Shown: positions 44,163-55,766 of the stretch, piece by piece
Position numbering within the stretch: the first letter of the stretch is position 1
Layout of the letters: every line of letters starts with the position of its first letter
Source: Pseudocercospora fijiensis CIRAD86
Lineage: Eukaryota > Ascomycota > Dothideomycetes > Mycosphaerellales > Mycosphaerellaceae
Assembly (NCBI RefSeq): GCF_000340215.1
Contig: NW_006921535.1
Location: 3,111,323 to 3,175,322 of the forward strand
Direction: 5' to 3'
DNA length: 64,000 bases
The notes under the pieces: model-generated
What the model was told of the DNA's origin: nothing
Databases searched by the model: none
Seen by the model: only the letters and a program-made list of their open reading frames with translations
Program-made: the position numbers and the translations under genes

Positions 44163-46105
44163 ATGGTTGTCGATGATCCAATCTGCGCGTGCTGCGGCAA
44201 TCACGGCACCCGAGTCTGTGGTGGTTGTCGTCTGGTTTTGGTAAGTTTAGCGTCTTCAGACTCAAACACATAGCACTAATGGTATCTAGTACTGCAGCGG
44301 CGAATGCCAAAAAGCACACTGGCAAGATCACAAGAAGTACTGCAGATCACCACTGATCAAGAGTGACTGGGAGCCGGGTTGGATTCGCGAGGGCCGTGTT
44401 CCAACATTCGTTGTGCCGACCGAACAAGCCGGACAGGAGCCTTTTGGAGGCAAGAAATTCTTTTGGGGAAACGTACCAGCATTCGACATCGTAAATCTCC
44501 CAGGTAACGAGGGCAAGAATTTTGCTGGGAATTTGCGCCTTCTGTTTGCAGGTAAGATAGCGGCTGCCATTTCGCTCGTGGTACATCCTTGACAGTCATG
44601 CAGCTTCTGGAGACCTGCGGAACGTCTTTCTGACTCTAGCATCCCTTCCCTCATCGTACTCAGGTACGGTGACTGCGACAGTCAATGATCTTGATTTCGA
44701 GGTCGTTGCTCGAAATGTCATCATGTTGCTTATTATGTTAAGCGCTGAGAACAATACACTGGCCACTCAGAGCATCATTCACCTGTGGTACTCTGCCTTC
44801 CTACGTCAAAAGGATATGGACTTCCTCCAATTGAAGATCCGACCTCTGCTTCAAGACGTTGTAAACAAGATCTCAGGCAAGGCTCCCAGTACCCTTTGCG
44901 GTAAGACTTGGAAATGGCGCAAGTGTTCACTGCGTGTTGAATTGACGCAAGCACGTTGGAATCAGCTTCTCAACTTCCTCGATGTTCCGATTGGACTGTC
45001 TACGGCAAAAGCACATCAGGAGCGAAAAGCTGTAACTTTGGCCAATGGTCGCACAGATTACCTTGAGCGCCGTCTCCTCTGCCATCGACCGGCGCATCGG
45101 GTTGTCGACGTGAGATATAGAGACGACGGTGTTCTCGCACCTTTTGGATACTCTCGGAAAGAATTCACAGTACCTAATCCGTATGGGCTATGACACCCGT
45201 CTCATGTCGAACACTGGCTGACATTGGCATAGCACGTTCTTCCGAGGCACCGAATGGCCTATGAAAGACTCTGCAGATCCTGCAGCAGGGTGGAGTTTAC
45301 CAGATCTGCTTCAAGTCAATACTTACGGTGCCACAAATGATCTGCACGCGCAGCTCTACTTTCATCTCCAAACCGTGCTGGACACAGTACGATCAAGCCT
45401 GTCTCAGCTTGGGTGTTATTTTCAGATGCTCAACAGCAACGCCGAAGAACTTTCTCACCGCCTGAAGGGCTCCACATTCGCACGAATTGAGGTATTGTAG
45501 CTCGGTCGAGTTTGGCCGCCATTGACTACGTACTGACCTCTTTAGGCCGCCAACATTGCTGACAAAGCCTATCTCGGTGTCGCACGCACCGTCAGCAGCC
45601 TTGCTCCGTTACTGGACCCTCCACACATAAATCAACACGCCACATTGATAACGCTGTTCATGAACGCGATCGGTGAAGCGGACCAAACCTTTCCGGACGA
45701 TGCGTCCAGACAGGCGGACAAGAACAAGGCTCAATCGTACGTCCTTGCGAACGGGCCTCCGAAGCCCTCCAAGTCATTCTACTCCCCTGTTCTGATCAAG
45801 CTCGCCTGCGGCCTGGATCTCGTACATGATATGGACAAGAGTTTCGAAAAGTAGGTTCTATCTTTCACTTAGGCATTGGTGGTCGTTCTGACTAGCTATA
45901 CAGATACATGAGTCTACACAGCTTCACGCGCGTCGAAGAATTCTGTGGCGTAAGGATGAAGCAGCAAAACACAGTCATCGAGAAGTGGCCCATGAGGCTG
46001 AAGTTGGCGTTTGGAGAATCTGGTGCGCAGGACGAGTTCGACGTGCTCCTTGGATCATCGCACACTGGTTCAGAACGCTATGTAGAGTGGATTCGCAAGA
46101 CTTGA
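44163..46105 (+). CDS. MYND zinc-finger protein with DUF4470-type domain
   Basis: Six exons: 44163-44240, 44290-44551, 44604-45180, 45233-45491, 45546-45850, 45904-46105; introns of 49-54 nt, all GT-AG with agreeing phases, 560 aa. The MYND finger is at residues 8-44 and is split by the first intron: Cys pairs in ICACCG and CGGC, then YCSGECQKAHWQDHKKYC. It is followed by a fungal domain starting KKFFWGNVPAFDIVNL and LPSSYSGTVTATVNDLDFEVVARN, the hallmark of DUF4470 proteins, and a long helical C-terminal half. MYND fingers bind proline-rich partner peptides; the DUF4470 function is unknown. This is a common architecture in filamentous ascomycetes. Confidence 0.88.
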
Positions 46106-47409
46106 AGAATCTTGGAGGCGCGATGCTGATGACGCTGCACTTGCGGCGGAGCCAGACCGGGGACAAAGCTGAAGTCCGGTTGGGTCGTTGGCTCGAAATT
46201 GTCTAGGAAGGGAGCATGTATGGACTCGCGAGGCTCCTCAATCCAAGCGTGAAGATGGAGAGAGATAGCAAGTGAAGCATGATAGCAACAGAAAGAGCCT
46301 ACTGAACCATATGTGTCCGCATCCTTGGCATTCTCGCATACGCCACAACGTTGATATGGCTCAGTCACGACTTCTCGGATGCCTTGGCCGATCTATCGCT
46401 AATAAGGTATCTGTGGGTGCCTGCTCTTGTCTCATTGCGCTTCTTACAATTCTGGTTTCCATTGCTCTTGCTCTTACTCTTGCTCTTGCTCTTACTCTTA
46501 CTCTTACTCTTACTCTTACTCTTACTCTTACTCTTACTATTACTCTTACTCTTACTCTTGCTCTTGCTCTTGCTCTTACTCTCGCACTATCCCTTATCCG
46601 TTGCATCTCACTATCAACCGCTCGCTAGGCCTCCCCTCTCACCTCACCTCCTCGCACGAGGGCCGCATTAATCTCGCCGTCTCATGTCCTACGCCCAGCA
46701 ACCCATATTCGCCCATGGCACGAAGGATCGTCACCACCACAGAGCTCGCAGAGCGCTTGCCATCCTGAAGAGATATGACAACTGGTTGATCCCGAAGAGA
46801 TCTCCCTGTGAATCAAGAGCTAAGCCTGTTGAGGACGTCGAGGACACCGAGGCATTTCACGTACGCAATCGGACCGGGACTACTTTACTGCTGTCCTGTA
46901 CCCATCTCAACTGCACTCGTCTCCTCTGGAGTATCCAACGGTTGCTATCGACCCGTGCGAAGAGAGAGCGGCGATGGATTCCATGGACCCAGTGTATTCG
47001 CGAGTGCTTGCATACAGGTCCTTGCTAGGTAAGAGTAATGCAGTTTCGAGCCATGTCAACGCCCGCGATCACGCAATCTTCAAGCGCGAAGTCACGAACA
47101 CAATAGTTCTAATGCAGCGTTCGCGGCCATGCTCTGTGCGAATTTTTCATAGCGTGCGAACCGACCTTCTTGGCCACGAGTGCGGCTGGTATCGCAATAG
47201 TAGAAGACAAGCACGCGATACATGATGCTTGACACACGGAAGGGATCCCAGAAGACTTCTAATGCCGTCTCCACTAACCTCGCGAAGAGCACCGATTACA
47301 CCACTATTCATCAGTGGGTTACATTGAGCTACCATGATTAGTTTAAAAGGACCGCGCAAAGCTGCGTGCGGAGCCACTGCGCTTTGTCGACTCCCGCAGC
47401 CTGCTCACC
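46106..47409. other. 1.3-kb intergenic region containing a hexamer microsatellite
   Basis: Apart from the CTCTTR repeat at 46464-46582, no gene is supportable. Plus-strand frames at 46684-47028 have no recognisable features. The distal part serves as promoter of the peptide transporter. Confidence 0.5.
46464..46582. repeat. Hexanucleotide microsatellite (CTCTTR)n
   Basis: About 19-20 tandem units of CTCTTA or CTCTTG, with one ATTA-type variant in the middle. It creates long artificial poly-Leu/Thr or Arg/Val frames on both strands, which are not genes. Confidence 0.95.
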
Positions 47410-49422
47410 ATGTGTATGTTATTGTGCCGCTGCTTCAAGAGAAACGACTAACTGGGGAACAGCTGGCCAGACCGCCGGAGGTGTTTGTCGTGGAAAGCAC
47501 AGCTTCTCCCTGGAAGATGGAGCCGCAGCACTGGATCACGAGTATACCAAAACAGCGAATGTAGATGTGGAAGCTGTTGGCGAACGCACCTCATCAGCGA
47601 TCCAGCGAGACACTTACTCGGCGCCAACAGAAGAAGAAGCCAGCACGCTGCGCAAGGTAGCTGACAAGATTCCAAAGACGGCCTGGCTCCTTTGCATTGT
47701 CGAATTCTCCGAGCGTGCATCTTACTATGGAGTCAAAACAGTGTTCTCGAATTTCATGCAATTCCCCCTGCCAGAAGGAGGCAATGGCGCTGGCGCTCCA
47801 GCACGAGGAACTCAAGATACTGCGGGAGCTCTAGGCCGAGGTCTACAATTCTCGAATGCCTTCGTGCTCCTATTCGCATTTCTGGCCTATATCATTCCAA
47901 TCTTTGGAGCCTGGATCGCAGACACCAAGCTCGGCCGCTTCAAGACCGTGGTAATTGGGGTCGTCGTCTGCGGAGTATCTCATGTCATCATGGTCGTGGG
48001 TGCAATTCCATCGGTACTTCAGGCTGGAAATGGCATCGCCCCGTTTCTGATCTCCTTCTTCTTGTTGGCTCTCGGCGCTGGTCTCTTCAAGCCAAATGTG
48101 GCACCGATAGTATTGGACCAGTACGAGCATCAAAAGCCATACACGAAGACTCTTTCGGGAGGTGAGCGGGTGATTGTCGACCCAGAAGTCACCGTGCAGA
48201 AGACGATGTTGGTGTTCTATGGTTTCATCAATGTCGGAGCGTTCTTCATGATCGCAACGTCTTACAGCGCAAAATATGTGGGCTTCTGGCTGGCCTATCT
48301 TCTTCCCGGCATAGTCTACTTCTTGCTCCCGGCTCTGCTCTGGTTTCTATACCCACGCTTACAGAAATACCCTCCGGATGGCTCGGCGTTGACCAAGACA
48401 TTCAGGATTATTCGCGCAGCATTCAAGCGCAGCAACGGCAAATTCTGGAAGCACGAAACGTTCTGGTTGAACGTGATGCCGAGCCATCTTGAAGCTCAAG
48501 GCATCACGACAATCAACGGAAAAGCCTTATCATGGACCGACAAAGACGTCGACGACGTGCGACGAACGATGGTGGCGTGTGCCATCTTCCTCTACTACCC
48601 AATCTACCATCTCAACGATGGAGGCATTGGCTCTGTGTTGACGTCTCAAGGTAGCACGCTCACTACCAACGGCGCGCCTAACGATCTCCTAGTAAGTATT
48701 ATCCATGACACTACAATACGTGGCTGACCTCAAGCCAGAACAATTTCAATCCCATCACTGTCATTGTTGCCACTCCGCTGTTGTCATACGTGGTCTACCC
48801 GGCGTTGCGAAGAATGAAGATCAATTTCGGGAGAATCAGTCGCATTACCTTCGGATTCATCCTAGCGATGAGTTCAAGTGTCATTGGTGCGATCATTCAG
48901 TGGAGAATTTACAAGACCTCTCCTTGTGGCTATCAAGCAACCGAGTGTGACATCGGAACTGGCGTTTCTCCCATTCTCATCTGGGTTCAAGTCCCGATCC
49001 AGATCTTGGGTGCGCTGAGCGAATGCTTTTGTAACGTGACGGCCTACGAACTTGCGTATGCCCGATCACCAGACGGCATGAGATCGCTCGTCGTGGCACT
49101 TTTTCTCGCTACCACGGCGCTGTCCAACGCACTTGGCGAAATCATCTCGCCTGTGATCAAGGATCCATACCTGATATGGATCTGGGCCGGCCCTGCGATC
49201 GCGTTAGCTCTACAGACTGTCATCTTCTGGTTCAGATACAGGAAGTTCAATGACGATGAGTACGTACCGCCACCTTGAGATGGATCTTGATTTACAATGA
49301 ATACTGACTCTCGATTTTTTAGATTCATGACATATGAAGAAGTCTCCAAGGATCTCAAGATGACGAGCGAGAGGACGGCTTCAGTGACGGATGCTGAGAA
49401 GGAGGCGAACGTGAAGGCGTGA
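47410..49422 (+). CDS. PTR2: POT-family proton-dependent peptide transporter (PTR2-like)
   Basis: Imports di- and tripeptides with protons across the plasma membrane. The main open frame has no ATG before residue ~130, so the start must be upstream. A four-base first coding exon ATGT (47410-47413), then a 49-nt intron (GTATGT...ACTAAC...ACAG), joins in phase to SGQTAGGV, and the usual fungal N-terminal LDHEYTKT motif follows. Further exons: 47463-48691, 48739-49259, 49323-49422, total 617 aa. Family marks: FSERASYYGVKTVFSNF (the ERxxYY motif), FGAWIADTKLGRFKT, LFKPNVAPIVLDQY, YGFINVGAF, and late block CNVTAYELAYARSPDGMRS. About 12 transmembrane spans are evident, with an extended loop around residues 310-400. 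The cytoplasmic tail is acidic-basic. Confidence 0.92.
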
Positions 49423-50367
49423 TCTGTATATGCTTACCGCAACATTGTCTCAGTCATCTAGATGGCACCTTTCTCTTGCATCTCTAGATTCTCAGCGATC
49501 ATGTTACCTTCACAGCTGAGTTCATCGATACGAGGGTTTTACAATGGACATGGGTGGCTTGCTCTCTCCCAACCTCACCTCACCTGTACCTCTTCATATT
49601 TCTTTGTAGCATTCGTGCGTCAATGAAGACTATCATGGTATTCTGAAGCCCAGAAGACGACGATAATGTCTCCTCCACGCGCCTTGGTGATGGTCTTTGC
49701 TGGCATGCTTGGTACCGCCTAGTCTGGACCACCGATGCTGCTCATTATTTTGACCCTCCACACATTGTTCGGGGCGCAATCGACAAAGCGACGCGTTGTT
49801 CATCATTATTGACGATACATACGGCGATGAACGGATCCAAAAACGCTTCTGTCTGCCGGCCTCAAAACTCCGACTTGGCTCATTCATCATCAGCTGCTCC
49901 ACCTCCACCGAGGCTTTTGCTCCGCATATTGATATTCGATTACGCGGCTAGTCCCCGCCTGTCTTATGCTTGGCCTGAAACAGTGTTCGACGCGGAAAGT
50001 TGAAGCATTACAATTCCAGAGCCCTTGCATTGTATGTCTCTACCAAAGGCATGCCAACTAGGCCGGATAAAGGGCATTCTGCGGACCAGCGACTGCCGAA
50101 TAGCCAGCCACGTATGTACATGTAGCCACGTCGCCTAGTCTTTCCAAGCAGTGTATGTAGGTGGCTGCAGCCAGGCTGCACAGGCGATCGTCTTTGGGGC
50201 CCGAACGGACCACTTTCTGTCGTTTCCTGATGTGCCAAGGTGCTAGAGGTGATGAGGTAGGTCGCTTACCTACCAAGATAGCCGGTCCGCCACTCTCTTT
50301 CCTACGGTCGCTTCTCTCGTTTCTACGACACCAACGTGGAACGGACAGCAGAGGCTGCCGAATAACC
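49423..50367. other. Intergenic region
   Basis: About 945 nt between the peptide transporter and the ASST-like gene. The ASST-like frame is open 69 codons upstream of its chosen ATG, but that extension lacks protein character. Nothing else is recognised. Confidence 0.45.
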
Positions 50368-52333
50368 ATGCTTTTGCCCATTTTCTGGACTTGTTGGTGC
50401 CTTGCAAGCATCGTTACCGCTAGAGACCCTGCAGGATTCGAGGATGGCAGCGATCTGGAAAGCTTCGTGACTCGACCAGAGCTCCGAGCGCCACGGTACA
50501 TCGTTTCAAGGCATCACCCCAAGGATCGGATCGCAGAAGGATACTGGTTTGTCGCGCACTATCCATCGTTGTTCGACGCACAGCCTTCGTGGAGAAAGGA
50601 GCATGTGCCATGCCAAACAGGTCCTCACATATACGACAATGACGGACAGCTGGTATGGAGTGGTGCATGCGAATATAACAATCGCAATGTCTTCGACTTC
50701 AAAGCTGTCGTGGTCAATGGAGAACACCATCTCACCTTTTTCGTGTCGGGGAATAATCGAGAAGTCGACGAAATCCCTGCCGACAGGGTCAAGGAGGCAG
50801 GAGTTATGATGGACAACCAGTATCAAGAAGTCGCGAGGGTGCATCAAGTTGGATTCAAGCTTCTGGACGTCCACGAATTTACGGTACTGCCCGATGGCAA
50901 GTCGGCTTTGATAAGTACGACCTACCCGAAAGACGTCAACGCCACAGAGGTGAGTAACCTAAAGGGCAAATCCCTTCACCCTGCAAAGTCCCGCCTTGTA
51001 GCCCTCTTGTCTCACTCCACCTGCTCCAATCAACTCACCTGGCTGCGAATCGCCTTTCCTCGCTGAGGAGATTTATGCTGACGCTTCCACCCCTCACTTT
51101 TAGATCGGGCAAGCCGAGAGGTCCATTCTCGTGTACGGCTTCCAGGAAGTCGATATGAAGACTGGGGAGCTCATCTTTGACTGGGACCCGCTCCAGCATG
51201 GCATTATGCTCAATGAGAGCTGTGATGCGACTGGAATGAAAGGCGATGATGGCTGGTGGGACTACTTCCATCTCAACTCTGCCGACAAGTTTGCCAATGG
51301 CGACTATCTTGTCTCAGGTCGACATACGAGTACGATATATCGGATCTCGAAAGATGATGGCCACGTTATCTGGCGACTGGGCGGCAACATCTCCGACTTC
51401 ACTATGGACGAGAATGTGCCATTCTACTGGCAGCATCACGTCCAAATTCGAGCCGAAAGCACCTCAGAAATCGTAATCTCGGTCTTCGACAATGCTGGAG
51501 AAGACCTTGACCGCAATCTACAACTACCACAATCGCGTTCGGTGGGCAAGATCATCACTCTGAATACTGACATCATGTCAGCCACGATCCTTCGACAGTT
51601 TCCACGACCTGATGGCCAGAGAACCTCAAAACTCGGTAGCCTCCAGACTATTGGCTCGGACATTAACACCGCGAACGTATTCATAGACTGGGCCCAGAGA
51701 GGTTTCATTAGCGAATATGATCAAGACAACACCTTGATCATGGAAGCGACGCTGCAATCGAGTCGAATGTCAACATACCGAGCATACAAATATCCTTTCG
51801 TTGGCAATCCTCTCGATCTGCCGGTCCTGAAAGTCTTACCAATTGCGTATGACGAAGAAATCGCTTCGACCTTCTACGTTAGCTGGAATGGAGCTACGGA
51901 AGTCGCTCAATGGGTCTTCTACGGAAGTGTCGACGATGAGAACACAACTTACGAAAAGCTTGCCACCGTGAAGAAGAATGGCTTTGAGACTTCATGGGTG
52001 ACGCCTGGCACATTCAGCTATGCTTACGTCGAAGCTCTAGATAAGAACGGACATGTGCTGAACACATCCACTACCGTGAAAGTCGACACTGTCGACCAAG
52101 CGCGATATCAGGTTGTGTATCCTCAAGCTGCAGCGGTTGAGGAGAAATCTGCGGCACAGTCAACGGATCAGACCTCGCTGCCCTTCATTCCTGGGACACT
52201 GCCCGCCCTGATTTTGGATTCCTTTGCGCTTTTTGGAGCATACTCGTTGGTGCGAAGCTTGATTCCAGAATTCTTGAAGAGGCGGAAAGGACATCGTGTG
52301 GTTGCGCACGATCGTCAAACGAGCGGGGGCTGA
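50368..52333 (+). CDS. Secreted/membrane-anchored arylsulfotransferase-like (ASST family) protein
   Basis: Two exons, 50368-50949 and 51104-52333 (154-nt intron, long for this genome), 603 aa. The ATG at 50368 was chosen because it gives a clear signal peptide MLLPIFWTCWCLASIVTA. The mature part shows the fungal ASST-type beta-propeller signature: a VWSG strand, VNGEHHLTFF, the HEFTVLPDGKSALIS blade with conserved His, DYFHLNSADKFANGDYLVSGRH with a second conserved His, IWRLGG, and FYWQHHVQI. A C-terminal hydrophobic span LPALILDSFALFGAYSLV followed by KRRK suggests membrane anchoring. Bacterial ASSTs transfer sulfate between phenols via a His intermediate. The fungal proteins have no established substrate that I can cite, so function is inferred by fold only. 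Confidence 0.88.
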
Positions 52334-52410
52334 TGCGACGGCTTTCTTTGGTGTCATTGAATGAACGCGGGAGACGCGTGGGACATCATGTCAGTACGAT
52401 CTGCCCTTGA

Positions 52411-52863
52411 GCGCCCTCCTGCGATGTTGCCGCCAGATCCAGTCCGAACCTAAGCAGGTCTTCAAAGACTCAGTTCGACGATACTACACGGAAGGCAACT
52501 TTCGCTGGACCCTCGATGGCCAAGGAGGCTGCTTCGTACGCCGCCCTGGACAACATCGCTCAGACTCACGACATCGATAGCGTTCAGAGCCGTCATCCCA
52601 CGCTCATCGAATACTGCGTGGAGTCCGTTTTTTAGGCAATTCTGCAGCAATAATGGGCAGATCACGCGATGGTTCCCTTTCTCAGGCTCGAGCCAGGCCA
52701 CATACGTCTTGCCACTGAGGGAAGGGGACTCTAGTATCAATTGGGAGACTTTCTCAGAAGATGAGTTGAGTGAAGCGCAAGAAGCCGCGCGCAATTCTGG
52801 TGTCTCTCTAGTACATGGCACGAAAGCGCAGATTCAAGCCCTTTTCGCGGGTTTCATGCGATA
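52411..52863 (+). pseudogene. Frameshifted small gene resembling a dsRNA-binding-like fold
   Basis: Two adjacent plus-strand segments have natural protein character but lie in different frames. The first (52411-52635) holds FDDTTRKATFAGPSMAKEAASYAALDNIA, resembling a strand-strand-helix end of a dsRBD-like fold, and runs to CVESVF. The second (about 52634-52863) reads RQFCSNNGQITRWFPFSG and continues to AGFMR then TAG. They meet at a run of six T (52627-52632); one T more or less would put them in the same frame. No good ATG is found for the first segment, and another shift near 52470 is possible. Either a decayed gene or a sequencing error in the homopolymer. Confidence 0.4.
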
Positions 52864-53217
52864 GCTTCACTGGGATTCAAAGCGCACCTTGAGAGCCGAG
52901 TGAGATGATAGTTGGATGGTAATGGGAAGGGGGCATCGGATGTGATCTTTTGATCGTGTTCCCGGAATGGCTTGTACAGAGCTTACAGTCTGGGTCAGGA
53001 CATGAGCAAGATGTGAGAACCATCACGTGCATGTGGAAAGACAATTACCGAGAGCACGGCAGTACGATGGGCTTCGGATTCCGTAGCAACATGCGCAATC
53101 AGGCCGAGCGCCTTTCAGCCGGCCATGGGCATGTTTCAAGCGGTATCACAAAAGGTGGCGAGGAGAAGCCAAAATCAAGTATTTACAAAAACAAAAGTCT
53201 TCTCGAATCATCCCTCC
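52864..53217. other. Intergenic region
   Basis: About 350 nt between the frameshifted relic and the stop of the FMN-dependent oxidase gene. No feature is recognised. Confidence 0.45.
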
Positions 53218-54451
53218 TCAAGAACCCAGTGCCCAAGGCAGCTGCTTCGCAGACGGGGCAATCGAGCGAGCACTGACATTCTTGAGATCTCCAATACCAG
53301 CATTGGCAGCATCAATCGCAACTTCCCTCTTCATAATCTGGATTGCGCGCTCGACACCAGCCTCGCCGTAAATGTTGGAGAACATGAAAGGCCGTCCAAT
53401 GCCGACAGCCTTGACGCCCAGCGCCAGGAGCTTGACAACATCCGCACCATATCTCACACCTCCATCAGCCCACACCTCAATCTCGTCGAACACCCATGGA
53501 GCTTGTTCGTGGATCTCTAGCGCCACCTCCAGGGGGGATGGAGCGCCATCGATCTGCCGACCACCGTGATTGGAGAGGAAGAGAGCTGGCACGCCCTGCT
53601 CCGCTGCGATGATGGCATCTTCGACAGTCTGAATGCCTTTGGGCACGATGGGAAGTTTGGTCTGGTTGCGCATCCAGTTGTATTTTTCCCAGGTGATGCT
53701 TGTGTAATCCGAGTCCGCGCTGCCAACGCCGAAGCGCGCGGCTCGATGTCTGTTTCCGTCTGCGGCTGAATCGACAGTGAGCACGATAGCCTCAAACCCT
53801 AGCTCTTCGACCTCTCGAATCTGCTCGAGTGTTCTGGTGTCGTTTTGTGGGGTGATGTAGAGCTGCTGGAAGACGATTTGGCCTTCCTTCCGCGCATCTT
53901 TGATCTCCTGCTTGGTTGCGCAACTGTAGTCGGAAGCGATGTAACTTGCGTTCTGGTCAGCTTTTTTGGGAACTCATGCGAAAATGTAGCGCACGAAATT
54001 TCACTCACAGGATGTTGCCGGCGCCGGCGCCACGTGTAAGACCAAGCTCGGCGATGTCGTTCGCATAGCACGCTCGTGCGCACGGTGAGATGAAGAATGG
54101 CGCGGAGAAGTTGTGTCCCAGGATGGTGGTCGGAAGGCTGTCTTCGATGTTGTCCACCTGCACCATCACTCTCGGCCGTAAACTTATCCGCTGGAACGCC
54201 TCGAGGTTGTTTCGATATGACCACTCGCCCGCTGCGCCATTCCGATAGTATGAGTAGGCCGTCAAATTCATATATCCTTCCGCCACATATTGGAAGTCTG
54301 GCAGTCCAACGATTGTGCTGACATTGGGTAGTGTACCCGCCACCTCGATCGTGCCGTACTGCTCACGAGCTCCGGTGTCAGGAAAATCGAGAAATGAGCG
54401 TGCAGCGTGTGCCGCTCCGAAGAGCAGCGATGTAGGAATGAAACGCATCAT
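53218..54451 (-). CDS. Secreted FMN-dependent 2-hydroxyacid oxidase/dehydrogenase
   Basis: Oxidises an L-2-hydroxy acid to the 2-oxo acid, with FMN in a TIM barrel (glycolate oxidase/lactate oxidase/cytochrome b2 family). Two exons, 54451-54009 and 53944-53218 (64-nt intron), 389 aa. The acceptor at 53945 is chosen because it rebuilds GNILYIASDYS. Starts are MM at 54451/54448, followed by a hydrophobic leader FIPTSLLFGAAHAARS that looks like a cleavable signal peptide. Motifs: YYRNGAAGEWSYRNN near 67-81; FISPCARACY; FQQLYI with the conserved Gln and Tyr; LPIVPKGI with the flavin-contacting Lys; catalytic SNHGGRQ near 270-276; and the phosphate-binding VWADGGVRYGADVVK with GIGRP. There is no cytochrome b5 domain. 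Secretion implies a peroxide-producing extracellular oxidase, but that is inference. Confidence 0.9.
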
Positions 54452-55766
54452 CGGCAGGGTCGGTTGGAGCTGTGCATGACCCAGAGAGGCAGGGCAGGCA
54501 GAACAGAAGAGAAGATATATAGAAACCTCTCGTCGTCAAATTCTTACACGGGCAGATGCCTGTACCCTTAGCAGTGTGACCAGCCCATGCTATCGTTCGT
54601 TCACCCAGGTTGAGCCGGAGTGGTCCTGAGCTTTGCCAGAAAGCGTCTGGTTGTCAAAAGCAAACGACCTAGACCAGCCTGGCTCCTGGAGCAAATCCGT
54701 GGCACCACATGGCAAAACCGGTCGGATATTCAAGTTAATCTGGGTGAAATTCAACTTCGGCATTGATGTAGCCGCTCCAATCTCGGCAGCGTTCTGGGCT
54801 GTGAAAAGTTGTCGGTCTTGGTCGGAGATGTGTGAGGGTGGTCTGATCGCCATGGCCGAATGTCTTGCTTGTGATGCTTTGGTGCGGTAGCGATGGCATG
54901 CGACAGTATGGAATAGACTCAATAGAGGCCTCTTGAAGCAAGGCACAGCCGCCACGGCTTGGCGAAACACGGACTGGTGACTGCTCAGGTCAAAGAAGAA
55001 AGAATGTCCGCGCAGGCGGGAGTGAGTGAGGGAGGAATGCGTCGTTCGTTTCACCGCATCGAGGCCGCGCGACCGAGCAGGCGCAGGCGCACGTGCTGAC
55101 TGGGTCGACACCAACGACGCGAAGAACTATTCTAAATTTCGGTGGCCGAGTAGTTCTAATCCATCACTTCGTCGCGCTCTCACCTCTTCCCGCCTGCTTC
55201 TGCTTCTGCTTCTGCTTCTGCCTCTCTCCACTCCACTCCTCCTTCCCGCGCTCGTAGCATTACATAGTTCTACCCATGTCAGACGCCATTGCATCACATC
55301 TTCTGGAGCTGCTCTAAAGAACCATAGTAATGCGGCATGATACTTCATCCAGGAACGCTGATCAGCTATGCCCGGAGGAGCCGCTGTCGACTTCGAACTC
55401 TTCTGACTTGCTCCATCGAGCAAGCCGATGGCTTTCAGACATACCTAGAATATGGAGAAAGGCATACATTGCAAAATACCGTATCGCACGCATTGAAGTT
55501 CTCTAGACTTGTGTGCTAAGTTCCGGCATCTGATGTTGTATATCTTTTCTTAAGAGCGGGGATGGAGTCAAGGTCTATTTAGAGGTCTATCCTAGTATAA
55601 GTTTCATTGCCAACTAATGCCAACGATGTTACATCAAGGGTGAAGCGATGGTTTGCCGGATGCGAGGACAACTACGGAGTATATAGTGCCTACGATCGCT
55701 GGCTGTAATTGTTGCTCTGTACTACAACCTAACCTCTACCTTCAGCATCGACACAGCAAGAACACT
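54452..55766. other. 1.3-kb region between the oxidase and the effector-like gene
   Basis: Mostly without recognisable genes. It contains a CTTCTG hexamer run at 55196-55223. A minus-strand frame nested at 54590-54853 is listed separately as doubtful. Confidence 0.45.
54590..54853 (-). CDS. Doubtful small hydrophilic ORF
   Basis: 87 codons from ATG at 54853 (MAIRPPSHISDQDRQLFT), ending SGSTWVNER. The same frame is open a further 87 codons upstream to a larger start. Composition looks natural (INLNIRPVLPCGATDLL), but no family, no intron signals and no hydrophobic features support it. It may equally be an upstream exon or UTR of the oxidase gene. Confidence 0.22.
   Translation of the reverse strand: MAIRPPSHISDQDRQLFTAQNAAEIGAATSMPKLNFTQINLNIRPVLPCGATDLLQEPGWSRSFAFDNQTLSGKAQDHSGSTWVNER

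Noticed and set aside
46351..46671. Poly-Leu and Arg/Val-rich frames across the hexamer array
   Set aside because: They are products of the CTCTTR microsatellite.
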